Shown here: positions 50,722 through 58,216 of the stretch, piece by piece
How the letters are laid out: each line of letters starts with the position of its first letter
Position numbering within the stretch: position 1 is the first letter of the stretch
From: Clostridia bacterium
Lineage (GTDB): Bacteria; Bacillota; Clostridia; Oscillospirales; Acutalibacteraceae
Direction: 5' to 3'
DNA length: 58,216 nucleotides
Assembly (NCBI GenBank): GCA_017942105.1
Contig: JAGAVE010000019.1
Location: forward strand, 1-58,216
Notes under the pieces: model-generated
What the model saw: the letters and a program-made list of their open reading frames with translations, nothing else
Databases searched by the model: none
Told to the model about the DNA's origin: nothing
Made by a program: the position numbers and the translations under genes

Positions 50722-52989
50722 ATGGAAAACAATACGACCAATAAACTCTTCGAGGTGGCTCAGCGAATTAAGGAAATGCGTGATATTTGCGGCTTTACCG
50801 TTGAAGATATGGCTGAAAAGACCGAAGTTTCGGTTGAACAATATAATATTTACGAGGCAGGAAAAATAGACCTTCCTTTCTCATTTGTTCATAAATGTGC
50901 GCTTGCTTTTGATATCGGACTTACGGATCTTCTTGAAGGTCACAGTGCCGTACTTACCTCATATACGGTAACAAGAAAAGGCAAGGGTCAGACAACGGCG
51001 AGCGAAAACGGCATTGAAATCAAAAACCTCGCTCCGAAATTCAGAAAAAGGCTTTCAGATCCGTATATGGTTCGTTATGAGTATTCTGCCGAGCTTGAAA
51101 ATAAACCGATTCATACAACAACTCACGCAGGTCAGGAGTTTGACCTCGTTATCAGCGGTAAGCTTAAGGTCAGAATCGGCAACCATGAGGAGGTTCTCGA
51201 AGAGGGCGACAGCATCTATTATAACAGCTCAACTCCTCACGGTATGATTGCTGTTGACGGCAGAGATTGCGTTTTCCTTGCAATGATTATGGCAACAGAT
51301 GAACCTGTTGAAAAGATCGTTCACGACAGAGCGGTTAAGGGAACAAAGACTTCAGGCAGCCTCGTTTGCGAGAAATTTATTGATGCAACTGAGGACGAAA
51401 ACGGTAACCTCGTTGCAATCGATTTCAATAATGAGGATACTTTCAATTTTGCATTTGATATCGTTGATAATATCGGCAGAAAATCGCCCGATAAGCGTGC
51501 AATGATTCATCTTGATAAGGATAAGAACGAAAGAATCTTTACTTATAAGGATATCAAGGAGCATTCAAGCCAGGCGGCAAACTATTTCAAATCGCTCGGT
51601 ATCAAGAAAGGCGATACGGTAATGCTTGTTATGAAGCGTCACTATCAGTTCTGGTTTGCAATCCTCGGTCTTCACAAGATAGGCGCGGTTGTTATTCCGG
51701 CAACAAATCTCCTCGTTCAGCACGACTTTGAATACAGATTTAAGGCTGCGAATGTTTCTGCAATTATCTGCACTGCTGACGGAGACACTGCAAGGCAGGC
51801 AGAGCTTGCTGATGAAGTTACAGGCACTCTTAAAAACAAGATTATCGTCAACGGAACAAGAGAAGGTTGGCACAGCTTCGATGAAGAATACGGTCTTTTC
51901 AGCCGCCGTTACAGACGCGATGAAAATTCACCGTGTGGCGATGACCCGATGCTTATGTTCTTCACATCAGGAACAACGGGCTATCCGAAAATCGCAACAC
52001 ACAGCTATAAATATCCTCTCGGTCACTATATTACCGCTAAATATTGGCATTGCGTAAGCAAGGACGGCCTCCACCTTACAATTTCTGAAACAGGTTGGGG
52101 TAAGGCTCTTTGGGGTAAGCTCTACGGTCAGTGGCTCTGCGAAGGTTCAATCTTTGTTTATGACTTTGACCGCTTTGATGCGGCGGATATCCTTCCGCTG
52201 TTTGCAAAATATCAGATTACAACCTTCTGCGCACCTCCGACGATGTACAGAATGCTTATTAAGCAGGATATCAGCAAATACGATTTAAGCTCAATCAAGC
52301 ACGCAACAGTCGCAGGTGAGGCTCTTAACCCGGAGGTATTCAAACAGTTCTATAATGCAACGGGTCTTACACTTATGGAAGGTTTCGGTCAGACTGAGAC
52401 AACTCTTTCAATTGCAAACCTTACGGGTATGAATCCGAAACCGGGTTCAATGGGTAAACCCGTTCCGCTTTACGATATTCAGATTCTTCGTCCGGACGGA
52501 ACGCAAGCAGACCTTGGTGAAACAGGTGAAATCTGTATCAAGACAAGTGATAAGGTTCCCTGCGGTATCTTCCTCGGTTATTATCTGAATGAGGAGAAAA
52601 CCAAGGATGTATGGTATGACGGTTATTATCATACAGGTGATACTGCTTGGGCAGACGAGGATGGCTATTTCTGGTATGTCGGCAGAATCGATGATGTTAT
52701 CAAGTCATCGGGCTACCGTATCGGACCTTTCGAAATCGAAAATGTTATTATGGAGCTTCCGTATGTTCTTGAATGCGGTGTTTCAGCTGCACCTGATGAA
52801 ATCAGAGGTCAGGTAGTTAAGGCAAGCATCGTTCTGACAAAGGGAACAGAGCCTTCAGACGAGCTCAAAAAGGAAATCCAGAAATATGTTAAGGAGCATA
52901 CTGCACCTTACAAGTATCCGAGAATAGTCGAGTTTAGAACAGAGCTTCCCAAGACTATCAGCGGAAAAATCATAAGAAATCAGCTTTAA
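50722..52989 (+). CDS. HTH-cupin regulator domain fused to medium-chain-type acyl-CoA synthetase
   Basis: ATG 50722 follows gaaggaggtaatttt; 755 residues. Residues 10-70 are an XRE HTH (VAQRIKEMRDICGFTVEDMA, VSVEQYNIYEAGK). Residues 110-185 are a cupin (HAGQEFDLVISGKLKVRIG, EEGDSIYYNSSTPHG). Residues 225-755 are an AMP-forming synthetase of the ACSM/MACS group: FFTSGTTGYPKIATHS (near 415), EGFGQTETT (near 555), YHTGDTAWADEDGYFWYVGR (near 637) and the catalytic lysine in TISGKIIRNQL at the C-terminus. MACS enzymes act on short and branched acids. The Ile T-box and the downstream oxidoreductase suggest 2-methylbutyrate as substrate. Regulator-ligase fusion is unusual. Confidence 0.82.
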   Translation: MENNTTNKLFEVAQRIKEMRDICGFTVEDMAEKTEVSVEQYNIYEAGKIDLPFSFVHKCALAFDIGLTDLLEGHSAVLTSYTVTRKGKGQTTASENGIEIKNLAPKFRKRLSDPYMVRYEYSAELENKPIHTTTHAGQEFDLVISGKLKVRIGNHEEVLEEGDSIYYNSSTPHGMIAVDGRDCVFLAMIMATDEPVEKIVHDRAVKGTKTSGSLVCEKFIDATEDENGNLVAIDFNNEDTFNFAFDIVDNIGRKSPDKRAMIHLDKDKNERIFTYKDIKEHSSQAANYFKSLGIKKGDTVMLVMKRHYQFWFAILGLHKIGAVVIPATNLLVQHDFEYRFKAANVSAIICTADGDTARQAELADEVTGTLKNKIIVNGTREGWHSFDEEYGLFSRRYRRDENSPCGDDPMLMFFTSGTTGYPKIATHSYKYPLGHYITAKYWHCVSKDGLHLTISETGWGKALWGKLYGQWLCEGSIFVYDFDRFDAADILPLFAKYQITTFCAPPTMYRMLIKQDISKYDLSSIKHATVAGEALNPEVFKQFYNATGLTLMEGFGQTETTLSIANLTGMNPKPGSMGKPVPLYDIQILRPDGTQADLGETGEICIKTSDKVPCGIFLGYYLNEEKTKDVWYDGYYHTGDTAWADEDGYFWYVGRIDDVIKSSGYRIGPFEIENVIMELPYVLECGVSAAPDEIRGQVVKASIVLTKGTEPSDELKKEIQKYVKEHTAPYKYPRIVEFRTELPKTISGKIIRNQL

Positions 52990-53002
52990 AAGAGGTGATA
53001 CA

Positions 53003-53665
53003 ATGGAATCAAAGCGTATAACACTTTTTGCAGGCCATTACGGAAGCGGAAAGACGAATATTGCCGTCAACTATGCCTTAAGGTTAAAAAAAGACGGAAA
53101 ACCCGTCGTGATTGCAGACCTTGATATAGTCAATCCTTATTTCAGAACAAAGGACAGCGAGAAAGAGCTCAGCGAAGCAGGAATCAGACTTATTTCTTCC
53201 GAGTATGCAAGTTCAAATGTTGACCTTCCCGCATTGCCGCAGGATGTTTATTCCATTGTTGATAATAATACGGAATATGCAGTTATGGACATCGGTGGTG
53301 ACGACAGAGGTGCATATGCCCTCGGTCGTTACGCTGACAGCATCAAAAAAGAAAATAATTACGAGATGTTTATGGTAATCAATATGTACAGACCTCTTAC
53401 GAGGGATGTGGAAAGCACCCTTGAGGTTATGGCCGAGATTGAAGCTGCCTGTTCGATGAAATTTACTGCAATAGTTAATAATTCAAATATAGGCGAGGAG
53501 ACGACGGAACAGGATGTTCTTGATTCTCTCAGCTATGCCCAAAAAGTTTCTGAGGCAACAGGTCTTCCGATAAGGTTGACAACTGTGGATGAAAAATTGT
53601 ATAATATTCTGTACGGCGTAGTGGATAATCTTATGCCACTCAAATTACAGGAAAAGATAAACTAA
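53003..53665 (+). CDS. P-loop ATPase (MinD/CobQ-like) in the oxidoreductase operon
   Basis: The 220-residue protein has Walker A GHYGSGKTN (about residues 10-18), IADLDIVNPYFRTKD (about 37-51, a switch-I-like segment) and YAVMDIGGDDRGA (about 92-104, Walker B). It resembles the SIMIBI class of MinD/ParA/CobQ-type ATPases but lacks the deviant Walker lysine of MinD. Its place between the ligase and the ferredoxin suggests a role in assembly or regulation of the iron-sulfur oxidoreductase. No direct evidence for this. The SD aagaggtgata precedes the ATG. Confidence 0.65.
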   Translation: MESKRITLFAGHYGSGKTNIAVNYALRLKKDGKPVVIADLDIVNPYFRTKDSEKELSEAGIRLISSEYASSNVDLPALPQDVYSIVDNNTEYAVMDIGGDDRGAYALGRYADSIKKENNYEMFMVINMYRPLTRDVESTLEVMAEIEAACSMKFTAIVNNSNIGEETTEQDVLDSLSYAQKVSEATGLPIRLTTVDEKLYNILYGVVDNLMPLKLQEKIN

Positions 53666-53679
53666 GTGAGGTAAAAGCT

Positions 53680-53886
53680 ATGGCAAAAGTAACATTTAAA
53701 ACAGACCTTTGCAAGGGCTGCAGTCTTTGCGTAGGTGCTTGTCCGAAAGGTATCGTTAAACTGTCAGAAACAAAGCTTAACGCAAAGGGTCATCATCCTG
53801 CAGAGGTGACGGAGCCCGAAAAGTGCATCGGTTGCGCATTCTGTGCAACAATGTGCCCTGATTGTGTAATTACGGTAGAGAGGTGA
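53680..53886 (+). CDS. 2x[4Fe-4S] ferredoxin subunit of 2-oxoacid:ferredoxin oxidoreductase
   Basis: The 68-residue protein has two cluster motifs, CKGCSLCVGACPKG (about residues 12-25) and CIGCAFCATMCPDC (about 47-60). It matches the delta subunit (VorD/KorD) of archaeal and clostridial oxoacid oxidoreductases and is placed right before the alpha subunit gene, as in many vor/kor operons. It carries electrons between the TPP/Fe-S core and external ferredoxin. SD gtgaggtaaaagct. Confidence 0.88.
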   Translation: MAKVTFKTDLCKGCSLCVGACPKGIVKLSETKLNAKGHHPAEVTEPEKCIGCAFCATMCPDCVITVER

Positions 53887-53891
53887 AAATA

Positions 53892-54959
53892 ATGTCAGAA
53901 AAGGTACTTATGAAAGGCAACGAGGCTATTGCCGAAGCGGCAATTCAGGCAGGTTGTCATCATTATTTCGGCTATCCCATAACTCCGCAGACTGAAGTTG
54001 CGGCTTATATGGCAAAGCGTATGCCGAAAATCGGCGGAACATTCCTTCAGGCTGAAAGTGAAGTTTCTGCTATCAATATGGTAATTGGTGTTGCATCAAC
54101 AGGTAAAAGAGTTATGACATCATCTTCAAGCCCGGGAGTTTCTCTTAAGGCAGAGGGTATCTCATACCTTGCAGGCTGTGATCTTCCTGCTGTTGTTGTC
54201 AATGTTCAGAGAGGCGGCCCGGGTCTCGGCGGTATCCAGCCTTCTCAGTCAGACTATTTCCAGTCAACAAAGGGTGGCGGACACGGTGACTACAGAAACA
54301 TCGTTCTTGCTCCTGCTTCAGTTCAGGAAATGGCAAGCCTTACGGTCAAGGCTTTTGACCTTGCTGATAAGTACAGTATGGTTTCAATGATTCTTGCTGA
54401 CGGTACAATGGGTCAGATGATGGAACCCGTTTCTCTTGATATCGGCGAGGTTAAAACATATGATAAACCGTGGGCTCTTACGGGAACGAAGTGCGAAAGA
54501 GAGCATAATATTGTAAATTCACTCTATCTTAAGCCCGAAGAGCTTGAAGTTAAGAACTTCGAAAGATACGAGAAATATAAGGCAATCGAAGAAAACGAAG
54601 TTATGTACGAGGAGTATCTTATGGACGATGCAGAGGTCTGCGTTGTTGCATTTGGTATTACATCACGAGTTGCAAAGAACGCAATCAATGAAGCTCGTGC
54701 AAACGGCGTTAAGGTTGGTATGATCAGACCTATCACACTCTGGCCCTTCCCGAAGAAGGTTCTTGCTGATGCGGCTGATAAGTGCAAGGCATTTATCTGC
54801 GTTGAGATGAATATGGGTCAGATGATCGAGGATGTTGAGCTTGCAATCCGTTGCAAGAAACCCGTTTACCTCTGCAACCGTGTCGGTGGTATGATCCCGT
54901 CACCTGAAGAGGTACTTGCAAAAATCAATGAAGTTAATGAGAACGGAGGTGCGTTCTGA
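53892..54959 (+). CDS. 2-oxoacid:ferredoxin oxidoreductase, alpha subunit (VOR/KOR type)
   Basis: The start MSEKVLMKGNEAI follows gagaggtgaaaata; 355 residues. It has the conserved N-terminal GCHHYFGYPITPQTEVAAYM (about residues 21-40), ESEVSAINMVIGVASTGKRV (about 56-75), SSSSPGVSLKAEGISYLAG (about 78-96) and RGGPGLGGIQPSQSDY (about 106-121), typical of KorA/VorB. The enzyme interconverts a branched or 2-oxo acid with an acyl-CoA and CO2 using ferredoxin. The ATG lies 3 nt after the ferredoxin stop. Valine-type or 2-oxoglutarate-type specificity cannot be decided from sequence alone. Confidence 0.9.
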   Translation: MSEKVLMKGNEAIAEAAIQAGCHHYFGYPITPQTEVAAYMAKRMPKIGGTFLQAESEVSAINMVIGVASTGKRVMTSSSSPGVSLKAEGISYLAGCDLPAVVVNVQRGGPGLGGIQPSQSDYFQSTKGGGHGDYRNIVLAPASVQEMASLTVKAFDLADKYSMVSMILADGTMGQMMEPVSLDIGEVKTYDKPWALTGTKCEREHNIVNSLYLKPEELEVKNFERYEKYKAIEENEVMYEEYLMDDAEVCVVAFGITSRVAKNAINEARANGVKVGMIRPITLWPFPKKVLADAADKCKAFICVEMNMGQMIEDVELAIRCKKPVYLCNRVGGMIPSPEEVLAKINEVNENGGAF

Positions 54960-55714
54960 TGTCAGTAGTATTTGAAAAGCCGAAGTCACTCACAGATGCA
55001 GTGCTTCACTATTGTCCGGGTTGTACACACGGTATTATCCATCGCCTTGTAGCTGAGGTTATCGATGAGCTCGGCATTGAGGGCGATACAATCGGTGTTG
55101 CTCCCGTTGGTTGTGCTGTTATGGCATATAACTATTTTACTTGCGACTTTGTTCAGGCGGCGCACGGCCGTGCACCTGCTGTTGCAACAGGCGTTAAGAG
55201 AAGCGACCCGTCAAAGATTGTTTTTACATATCAGGGAGACGGTGACCTTGCAGCTATCGGTACTGCAGAAACAGTACACTCAGCAGCAAGAAGAGAAAAT
55301 ATCACTGTTATCTTCGTAAATAATGCAATTTACGGTATGACAGGCGGTCAGATGGCTCCGACAACTCTTCCCGGTCAGGTTACTCAGACCTCACCTTACG
55401 GCAGAGATGTTAATACAGTAGGCTATCCCGTAAAGGTTTGTGAGCTTCTTTCAAATGTTGACGGTGCCGCTTATATTGAGCGTGTAGCAGTAAACAATGT
55501 CAAGAACATCAAAAACGCAAAGAAGGCTATCAAGAAGGCTTTCCAGAATCAGATGGAAGGCAAGGGTTTCTCACTCATCGAGGTTGTTTCAACTTGCCCG
55601 ACTAACTGGGGTATGACTCCCGAGAAGGCTCTCGAGTGGGTAGATGAGAAGATGATTCCGTATTATCCTCTCGGCGTTTATAAAGATATCTATGCAGAGG
55701 AGGAAGCAAAATGA
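54959..55714 (+). CDS. 2-oxoacid:ferredoxin oxidoreductase, beta subunit (TPP-binding)
   Basis: The 251-residue protein has [12 protein letters not shown] (about residues 19-30), [14 protein letters not shown] (about 68-81) and the TPP motif [19 protein letters not shown]-type segment starting GDGDLAA (about 95) and ending [18 protein letters not shown] (about 121-138). This is the catalytic thiamine-diphosphate subunit that carries out decarboxylation or carboxylation of the 2-oxo acid. Its start overlaps the alpha-subunit stop by one base. Confidence 0.92.
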   Translation: MSVVFEKPKSLTDAVLHYCPGCTHGIIHRLVAEVIDELGIEGDTIGVAPVGCAVMAYNYFTCDFVQAAHGRAPAVATGVKRSDPSKIVFTYQGDGDLAAIGTAETVHSAARRENITVIFVNNAIYGMTGGQMAPTTLPGQVTQTSPYGRDVNTVGYPVKVCELLSNVDGAAYIERVAVNNVKNIKNAKKAIKKAFQNQMEGKGFSLIEVVSTCPTNWGMTPEKALEWVDEKMIPYYPLGVYKDIYAEEEAK

Positions 55715-56253
55715 GTAAGACATGCAAATTGCTTTTTGCAGGTTTCGGCGGACAGGGTATCCTCTTCGCAGGAAAATTCCTTGCATACAAAGGCCTTATC
55801 GAAGATAAGCAGGTAAGCTGGCTTCCGTCATACGGTCCCGAGATGCGTGGCGGTACAGCTAACTGTTCAGTTATCATCAGCGACGAGCCGATCGGTTCTC
55901 CGATTGTTGACGCTCCTGATGTTCTTATCGCAATGAACCTTCCTTCACTTGAAAAGTATGAGAATGCAGTTGTAAGCGGCGGTAAGATTTTTGTTGACTC
56001 AACTCTTATTGATAAGAAGGTTGAGAGAGACGATGTTGATGTTTATTATATCCCTGCAACTCAGATGGCATATGATAACAATATCAAGACTCTTGCAAAT
56101 ATGATTATCACGGGTAAGGTTCTCAAGGAAGTTGAAGGCTTCTCTCTTGATAATGTTGATGCAGCTCTCAAAAAGGTTGTTTCTGCCCGTAAGATTGAGC
56201 TTCTCGGCGTTAACGAAACAGCTCTTAAATCAGGCTACGATTACGCTGAATAA
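55711..56253 (+). CDS. 2-oxoacid:ferredoxin oxidoreductase, gamma subunit
   Basis: The 180-residue protein begins [21 protein letters not shown] (about residues 5-24) and has [21 protein letters not shown] (about 42-61), the gamma-domain signature that binds the CoA end of the substrate. It completes the four-subunit enzyme. It overlaps the beta-subunit gene by 4 nt and ends 2 nt before the nitrilase gene. Confidence 0.92.
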   Translation: MSKTCKLLFAGFGGQGILFAGKFLAYKGLIEDKQVSWLPSYGPEMRGGTANCSVIISDEPIGSPIVDAPDVLIAMNLPSLEKYENAVVSGGKIFVDSTLIDKKVERDDVDVYYIPATQMAYDNNIKTLANMIITGKVLKEVEGFSLDNVDAALKKVVSARKIELLGVNETALKSGYDYAE

Positions 56254-56255
56254 TT

Positions 56256-57044
56256 ATGAGAGTCAGTTGTATTCAGCTTGATATGGATTTCTGCGATGTT
56301 GAAAAAAACTATCTCAGAGCAGAGGAACTGATATACAATACTGTGAAAAATGAAAAAACGGATGTAGTCCTGCTCCCGGAAACCTGGAGCACGGGCTACT
56401 ATCCGAAAAATGATTTAATGTCTTTTTGTGAACCCGCCGGCGGAAGAATCAAAAAGACTTTTTCACTTATTGCGAAAGATCTGGGTGTGAACATCGTCGC
56501 AGGCAGCATAGCCAACAACAAAAACGGCATGGCTTATAATACTTCCTATGTTTTTGACAGGGTAGGGGATGTCGTTGCCGAATATGATAAAATTCATCTT
56601 TTTACTCCTATGAATGAAGATAATTTCTTCGGACACGGTGAAAAAACGGCTGTTTTCGAACTTGACGGGCATAAATGCGCAGTTATTATCTGCTACGACA
56701 TCCGTTTTCCTGAGCTTGCAAGAAAGCTTGCTCTTGAGGGCGCAGAAATGCTTTTTGTTGTTTCTCAATGGCCGTCTCAGCGCATTGAGCATCTTAAAAT
56801 TCTGTCATCTGCAAGAGCGATAGAAAATCAGATGTTTGTTGCCGTGTGCAATTCATGCGGAAAAGCAGGCGAAACAACCTTCGGAGGAAATTCAAGGATA
56901 GTTGACCCGTGGGGGAATGTCCTTGCCTTCGCAGGTGAAAAAGAAGAAATAATTACGGCAGACTGCGATTTCAGCACCATAAATCAAATCAGAAGCTCTA
57001 TCAATATCTTTAACGACAGAAAACCTGAACTATATAGCACTTAA
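56256..57044 (+). CDS. Nitrilase-superfamily amidase (omega-amidase-like)
   Basis: The 262-residue protein has the Glu-Lys-Cys triad of carbon-nitrogen hydrolases: LLPETWSTGYY (Glu near 43), YDKIHLF (Lys near 112) and IICYDIRFPELAR (Cys near 147). The pattern PETWSTGYYP and the DIRFPELAR loop match omega-amidase/YafV proteins, which hydrolyse 2-oxo acid amides formed by glutamine transaminases. Such an amidase would fit next to oxoacid synthesis that uses glutamine as amino donor. It starts 2 nt after the gamma subunit and is probably the last gene of the operon. Confidence 0.82.
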   Translation: MRVSCIQLDMDFCDVEKNYLRAEELIYNTVKNEKTDVVLLPETWSTGYYPKNDLMSFCEPAGGRIKKTFSLIAKDLGVNIVAGSIANNKNGMAYNTSYVFDRVGDVVAEYDKIHLFTPMNEDNFFGHGEKTAVFELDGHKCAVIICYDIRFPELARKLALEGAEMLFVVSQWPSQRIEHLKILSSARAIENQMFVAVCNSCGKAGETTFGGNSRIVDPWGNVLAFAGEKEEIITADCDFSTINQIRSSINIFNDRKPELYST

Positions 57045-57073
57045 CACTGTATGCTTCGGCATACGGTGTTTTT
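57044..57073 (+). terminator. Terminator of the Ile T-box operon
   Basis: ACACTGTATGC (57044-57054) pairs with GCATACGGTGT (57059-57069) around TTCG with one wobble, followed by TTTT. Confidence 0.88.
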
Positions 57074-57129
57074 GCATCTTTTTCGCAATTCTGAATATTA
57101 ATTAACTAATAATGCGAAAGGGGTATTCT

Positions 57130-58047
57130 ATGGCGTTTCAGAAATTCGGAGTTGATTTGTCAAGGTTTCAGCAGGGGATAAGCTTTGATGAGCTTGTCAG
57201 AGAAGGCGTTGAATTTGTAATTCTTCGGGGTGCATATCACCTTACGAAGGATGTTGAGTTTGAAAACTTTTACTCTCAGGCAAAGGCAAGGAATCTGCCC
57301 GTTGGCGTCTATCTTTATACGGTTGCAACAACTCCTCAGGGTGCAAGGGAGGAGGCGGAGTTCCTTATGAACAATGTGCTCAGAGGAAAACAGTTTGAAC
57401 TGCCGATATATATTGACATCGAGGACCAACGCTATTATTCACGGCCGAAGGCAGATAACAGTGCGGTCGTAAAGGCTTTTTGCGACACGCTGGAGGCAAA
57501 AGACTATTTTGCAGGTGTATACGCTTCAACATATTTCTTCGCGACTTATCTTGATGACTCTTTGTTGAAAGCCTATACTCATTGGGTGGCGCAATGGTCA
57601 ACACAGCTTACTTATCCTGATAAGAGCGTTGTGGGTATGTGGCAATTCGGCGGAAGCACAAACCGTCTCAGAAGTCCGATACTTGCAGGTGTAAATGTTG
57701 ACCAGGACTATATGTTCAAGGATTTTCCGTCAATTATAAAATCATACGGACTTAATGGTTTTAAAAGGGGAGATACGCCTGTTATCAAGCCCGTGGCACC
57801 TCCTTCAGATGTCGGTTTGCTCAGAAAAGATGACGCAAACGCAGGCGTGTACCTTCTTAAGCAGAATATTATGATTCTGCAGAAATCAGGCGTAATTACG
57901 CAGATTGTTGATGATACAAACATTTACGATGCAAAAACAGAAACGGCTGTCAGGCAGATTCAGCAGGCGGCAAAAATTACTGTGGACGGCATTGTAGGCG
58001 CTGTAACCATAAGGGCAATACGCACCCTTGTTGAAAAGCTCATATAA
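57130..58047 (+). CDS. GH25 lysozyme with peptidoglycan-binding domain
   Basis: The start MAFQKFGVDLS follows cgaaaggggtattct; 305 residues. The GH25 barrel (about residues 5-205) has GVDLSRFQ (catalytic Asp near 9), VGVYLYT (about 58-64), YIDIEDQRY (catalytic pair near 95-99) and a late DQDYMF (about 193-198). A Pro-rich linker leads to a PG_binding_1 domain (about 235-305; DAKTETAVRQIQQAAKITVDG). No signal peptide is visible, as in prophage or non-classically released lysozymes. It cleaves MurNAc-GlcNAc bonds in peptidoglycan. Sporulation or cell separation roles are possible. Confidence 0.88.
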   Translation: MAFQKFGVDLSRFQQGISFDELVREGVEFVILRGAYHLTKDVEFENFYSQAKARNLPVGVYLYTVATTPQGAREEAEFLMNNVLRGKQFELPIYIDIEDQRYYSRPKADNSAVVKAFCDTLEAKDYFAGVYASTYFFATYLDDSLLKAYTHWVAQWSTQLTYPDKSVVGMWQFGGSTNRLRSPILAGVNVDQDYMFKDFPSIIKSYGLNGFKRGDTPVIKPVAPPSDVGLLRKDDANAGVYLLKQNIMILQKSGVITQIVDDTNIYDAKTETAVRQIQQAAKITVDGIVGAVTIRAIRTLVEKLI

Positions 58048-58052
58048 AAACG

Positions 58053-58082
58053 AAAACGGAGCCGCTACAGCTCCGTTTTTTT
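58053..58082 (+). terminator. Terminator of the lysozyme gene
   Basis: AAAACGGAGC (58053-58062) pairs with GCTCCGTTTT (58070-58079) around a 7-nt loop, followed by TTT. It appears to be the target of the adjoining intron. Confidence 0.9.
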
Positions 58083-58083
58083 G

Positions 58084-58216
58084 GTATGACGGGCATATCA
58101 ATGCTCTGTGGTGAAAGTCCACCGAGGCGTAGTTGCCGACGAACTCAAAAGCGACTCCCAAGGTTTGTATCGTGAGGTACAGGCGAGAAGAAGGGATAGC
58201 GAAATCGTAGCCCTAC
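58084..58216 (+). mobile_element. 5' end of a probable group II intron (IIC-like), truncated by window edge
   Basis: From GTATGACGGGCAT onward the sequence has the start of group II intron domain I: GGTGAAAGTCCACC, a GAGGCGTAGTTGCCGACGAACTC element, AAAAGCGACTCCCAAGG, and GGGATAGCGAAATCGTAGCCC. It begins about 5 nt after the terminator stem of the lysozyme gene, the insertion site preferred by group IIC introns. The reverse-transcriptase ORF and domains V-VI would lie outside the window. Recognition is by pattern, not by alignment. Confidence 0.75.

Noticed and set aside
53892-56253. Calling the oxidoreductase 2-oxoglutarate- or indolepyruvate-specific
   Set aside because: Subunit make-up and motifs do not decide between VOR and KOR, and the IOR two-subunit layout does not fit.

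Overview
The window looks like chromosome of a moderately AT-rich, endospore-forming Clostridia, most likely an Oscillospiraceae/Ruminococcaceae-type gut or rumen anaerobe. The support is a SpoIIID gene, two T-box leaders, a flavin reductase-rubredoxin fusion of the Hrb type, a 2-oxoacid:ferredoxin oxidoreductase, a CXXC-type L28, strong SD sequences with frequent GTG/TTG starts, and DUF5685/DUF1015/Dabb genes common in this group. I saw no rRNA, tRNA or CRISPR array.

Layout. 1-2.8 kb: membrane proteins, a pyrophosphatase-like/Nudix fusion, a NodB-like protein without catalytic motifs, and an Hrb-type flavorubredoxin reductase. 2.9-5.3 kb: a GHL6/beta-galactosidase-trimerisation glycosidase and a DUF4345 membrane protein, then a 300-bp gene-free block of hairpins. 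5.6-8.6 kb (minus): uppP, a tyrosine phosphatase, a DUF6440 protein and a lysine-rich membrane-anchored protein. 8.8-13 kb: a MarR regulator with a self-operator candidate and a heterodimeric ABC exporter. 13-18.4 kb: plsC, a PHP protein, fliB, a HIRAN protein, spoIIID and asnB. 18.7-26.1 kb: yfcE, rpmB, then recA-recX-rimO-pgsA-aldolase with an SOS box, and pncB. 26.4-39.4 kb: XRE regulator, DUF1015, a NahK-like kinase with a degenerate GDPD, two lipoproteins, cysK, a DUF5685/J-like operon, an MFS carrier, a frameshifted pyruvyl-transferase, a glycosyltransferase and a Dabb protein. 39.4-45.1 kb: malQ with a complete CUT1 maltodextrin ABC importer. 45.2-46.0 kb: rhaD.

The most notable part is 46.1-57.0 kb. 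Two T-box leaders each drive a short operon containing an unusual fused acyl-CoA synthetase. I read the first specifier as CUC (Leu). It precedes a LeuA paralogue without the metal-binding His-x-His motif and a TIM-barrel/acyl-CoA ligase fusion. I read the second as AUC (Ile). It precedes an HTH-cupin-acyl-CoA ligase fusion, a P-loop ATPase, and the ferredoxin, alpha, beta and gamma subunits of a VOR/KOR-type 2-oxoacid:ferredoxin oxidoreductase, with a nitrilase-family amidase at the end. T-boxes switch genes on when the cognate tRNA is uncharged, so the logical direction is biosynthetic: isovalerate or 2-methylbutyrate is activated to its CoA ester, reductively carboxylated to the 2-oxoacid, and transaminated to Leu or Ile. 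Branched-chain fatty acid salvage of this kind is known physiologically from rumen bacteria. The fusions and the pair of amino-acid-specific T-boxes are the new-looking part.

The window ends in a GH25 lysozyme gene. The 5' end of what appears to be a group II intron begins about 5 nt after that gene's terminator stem, as group IIC introns do.
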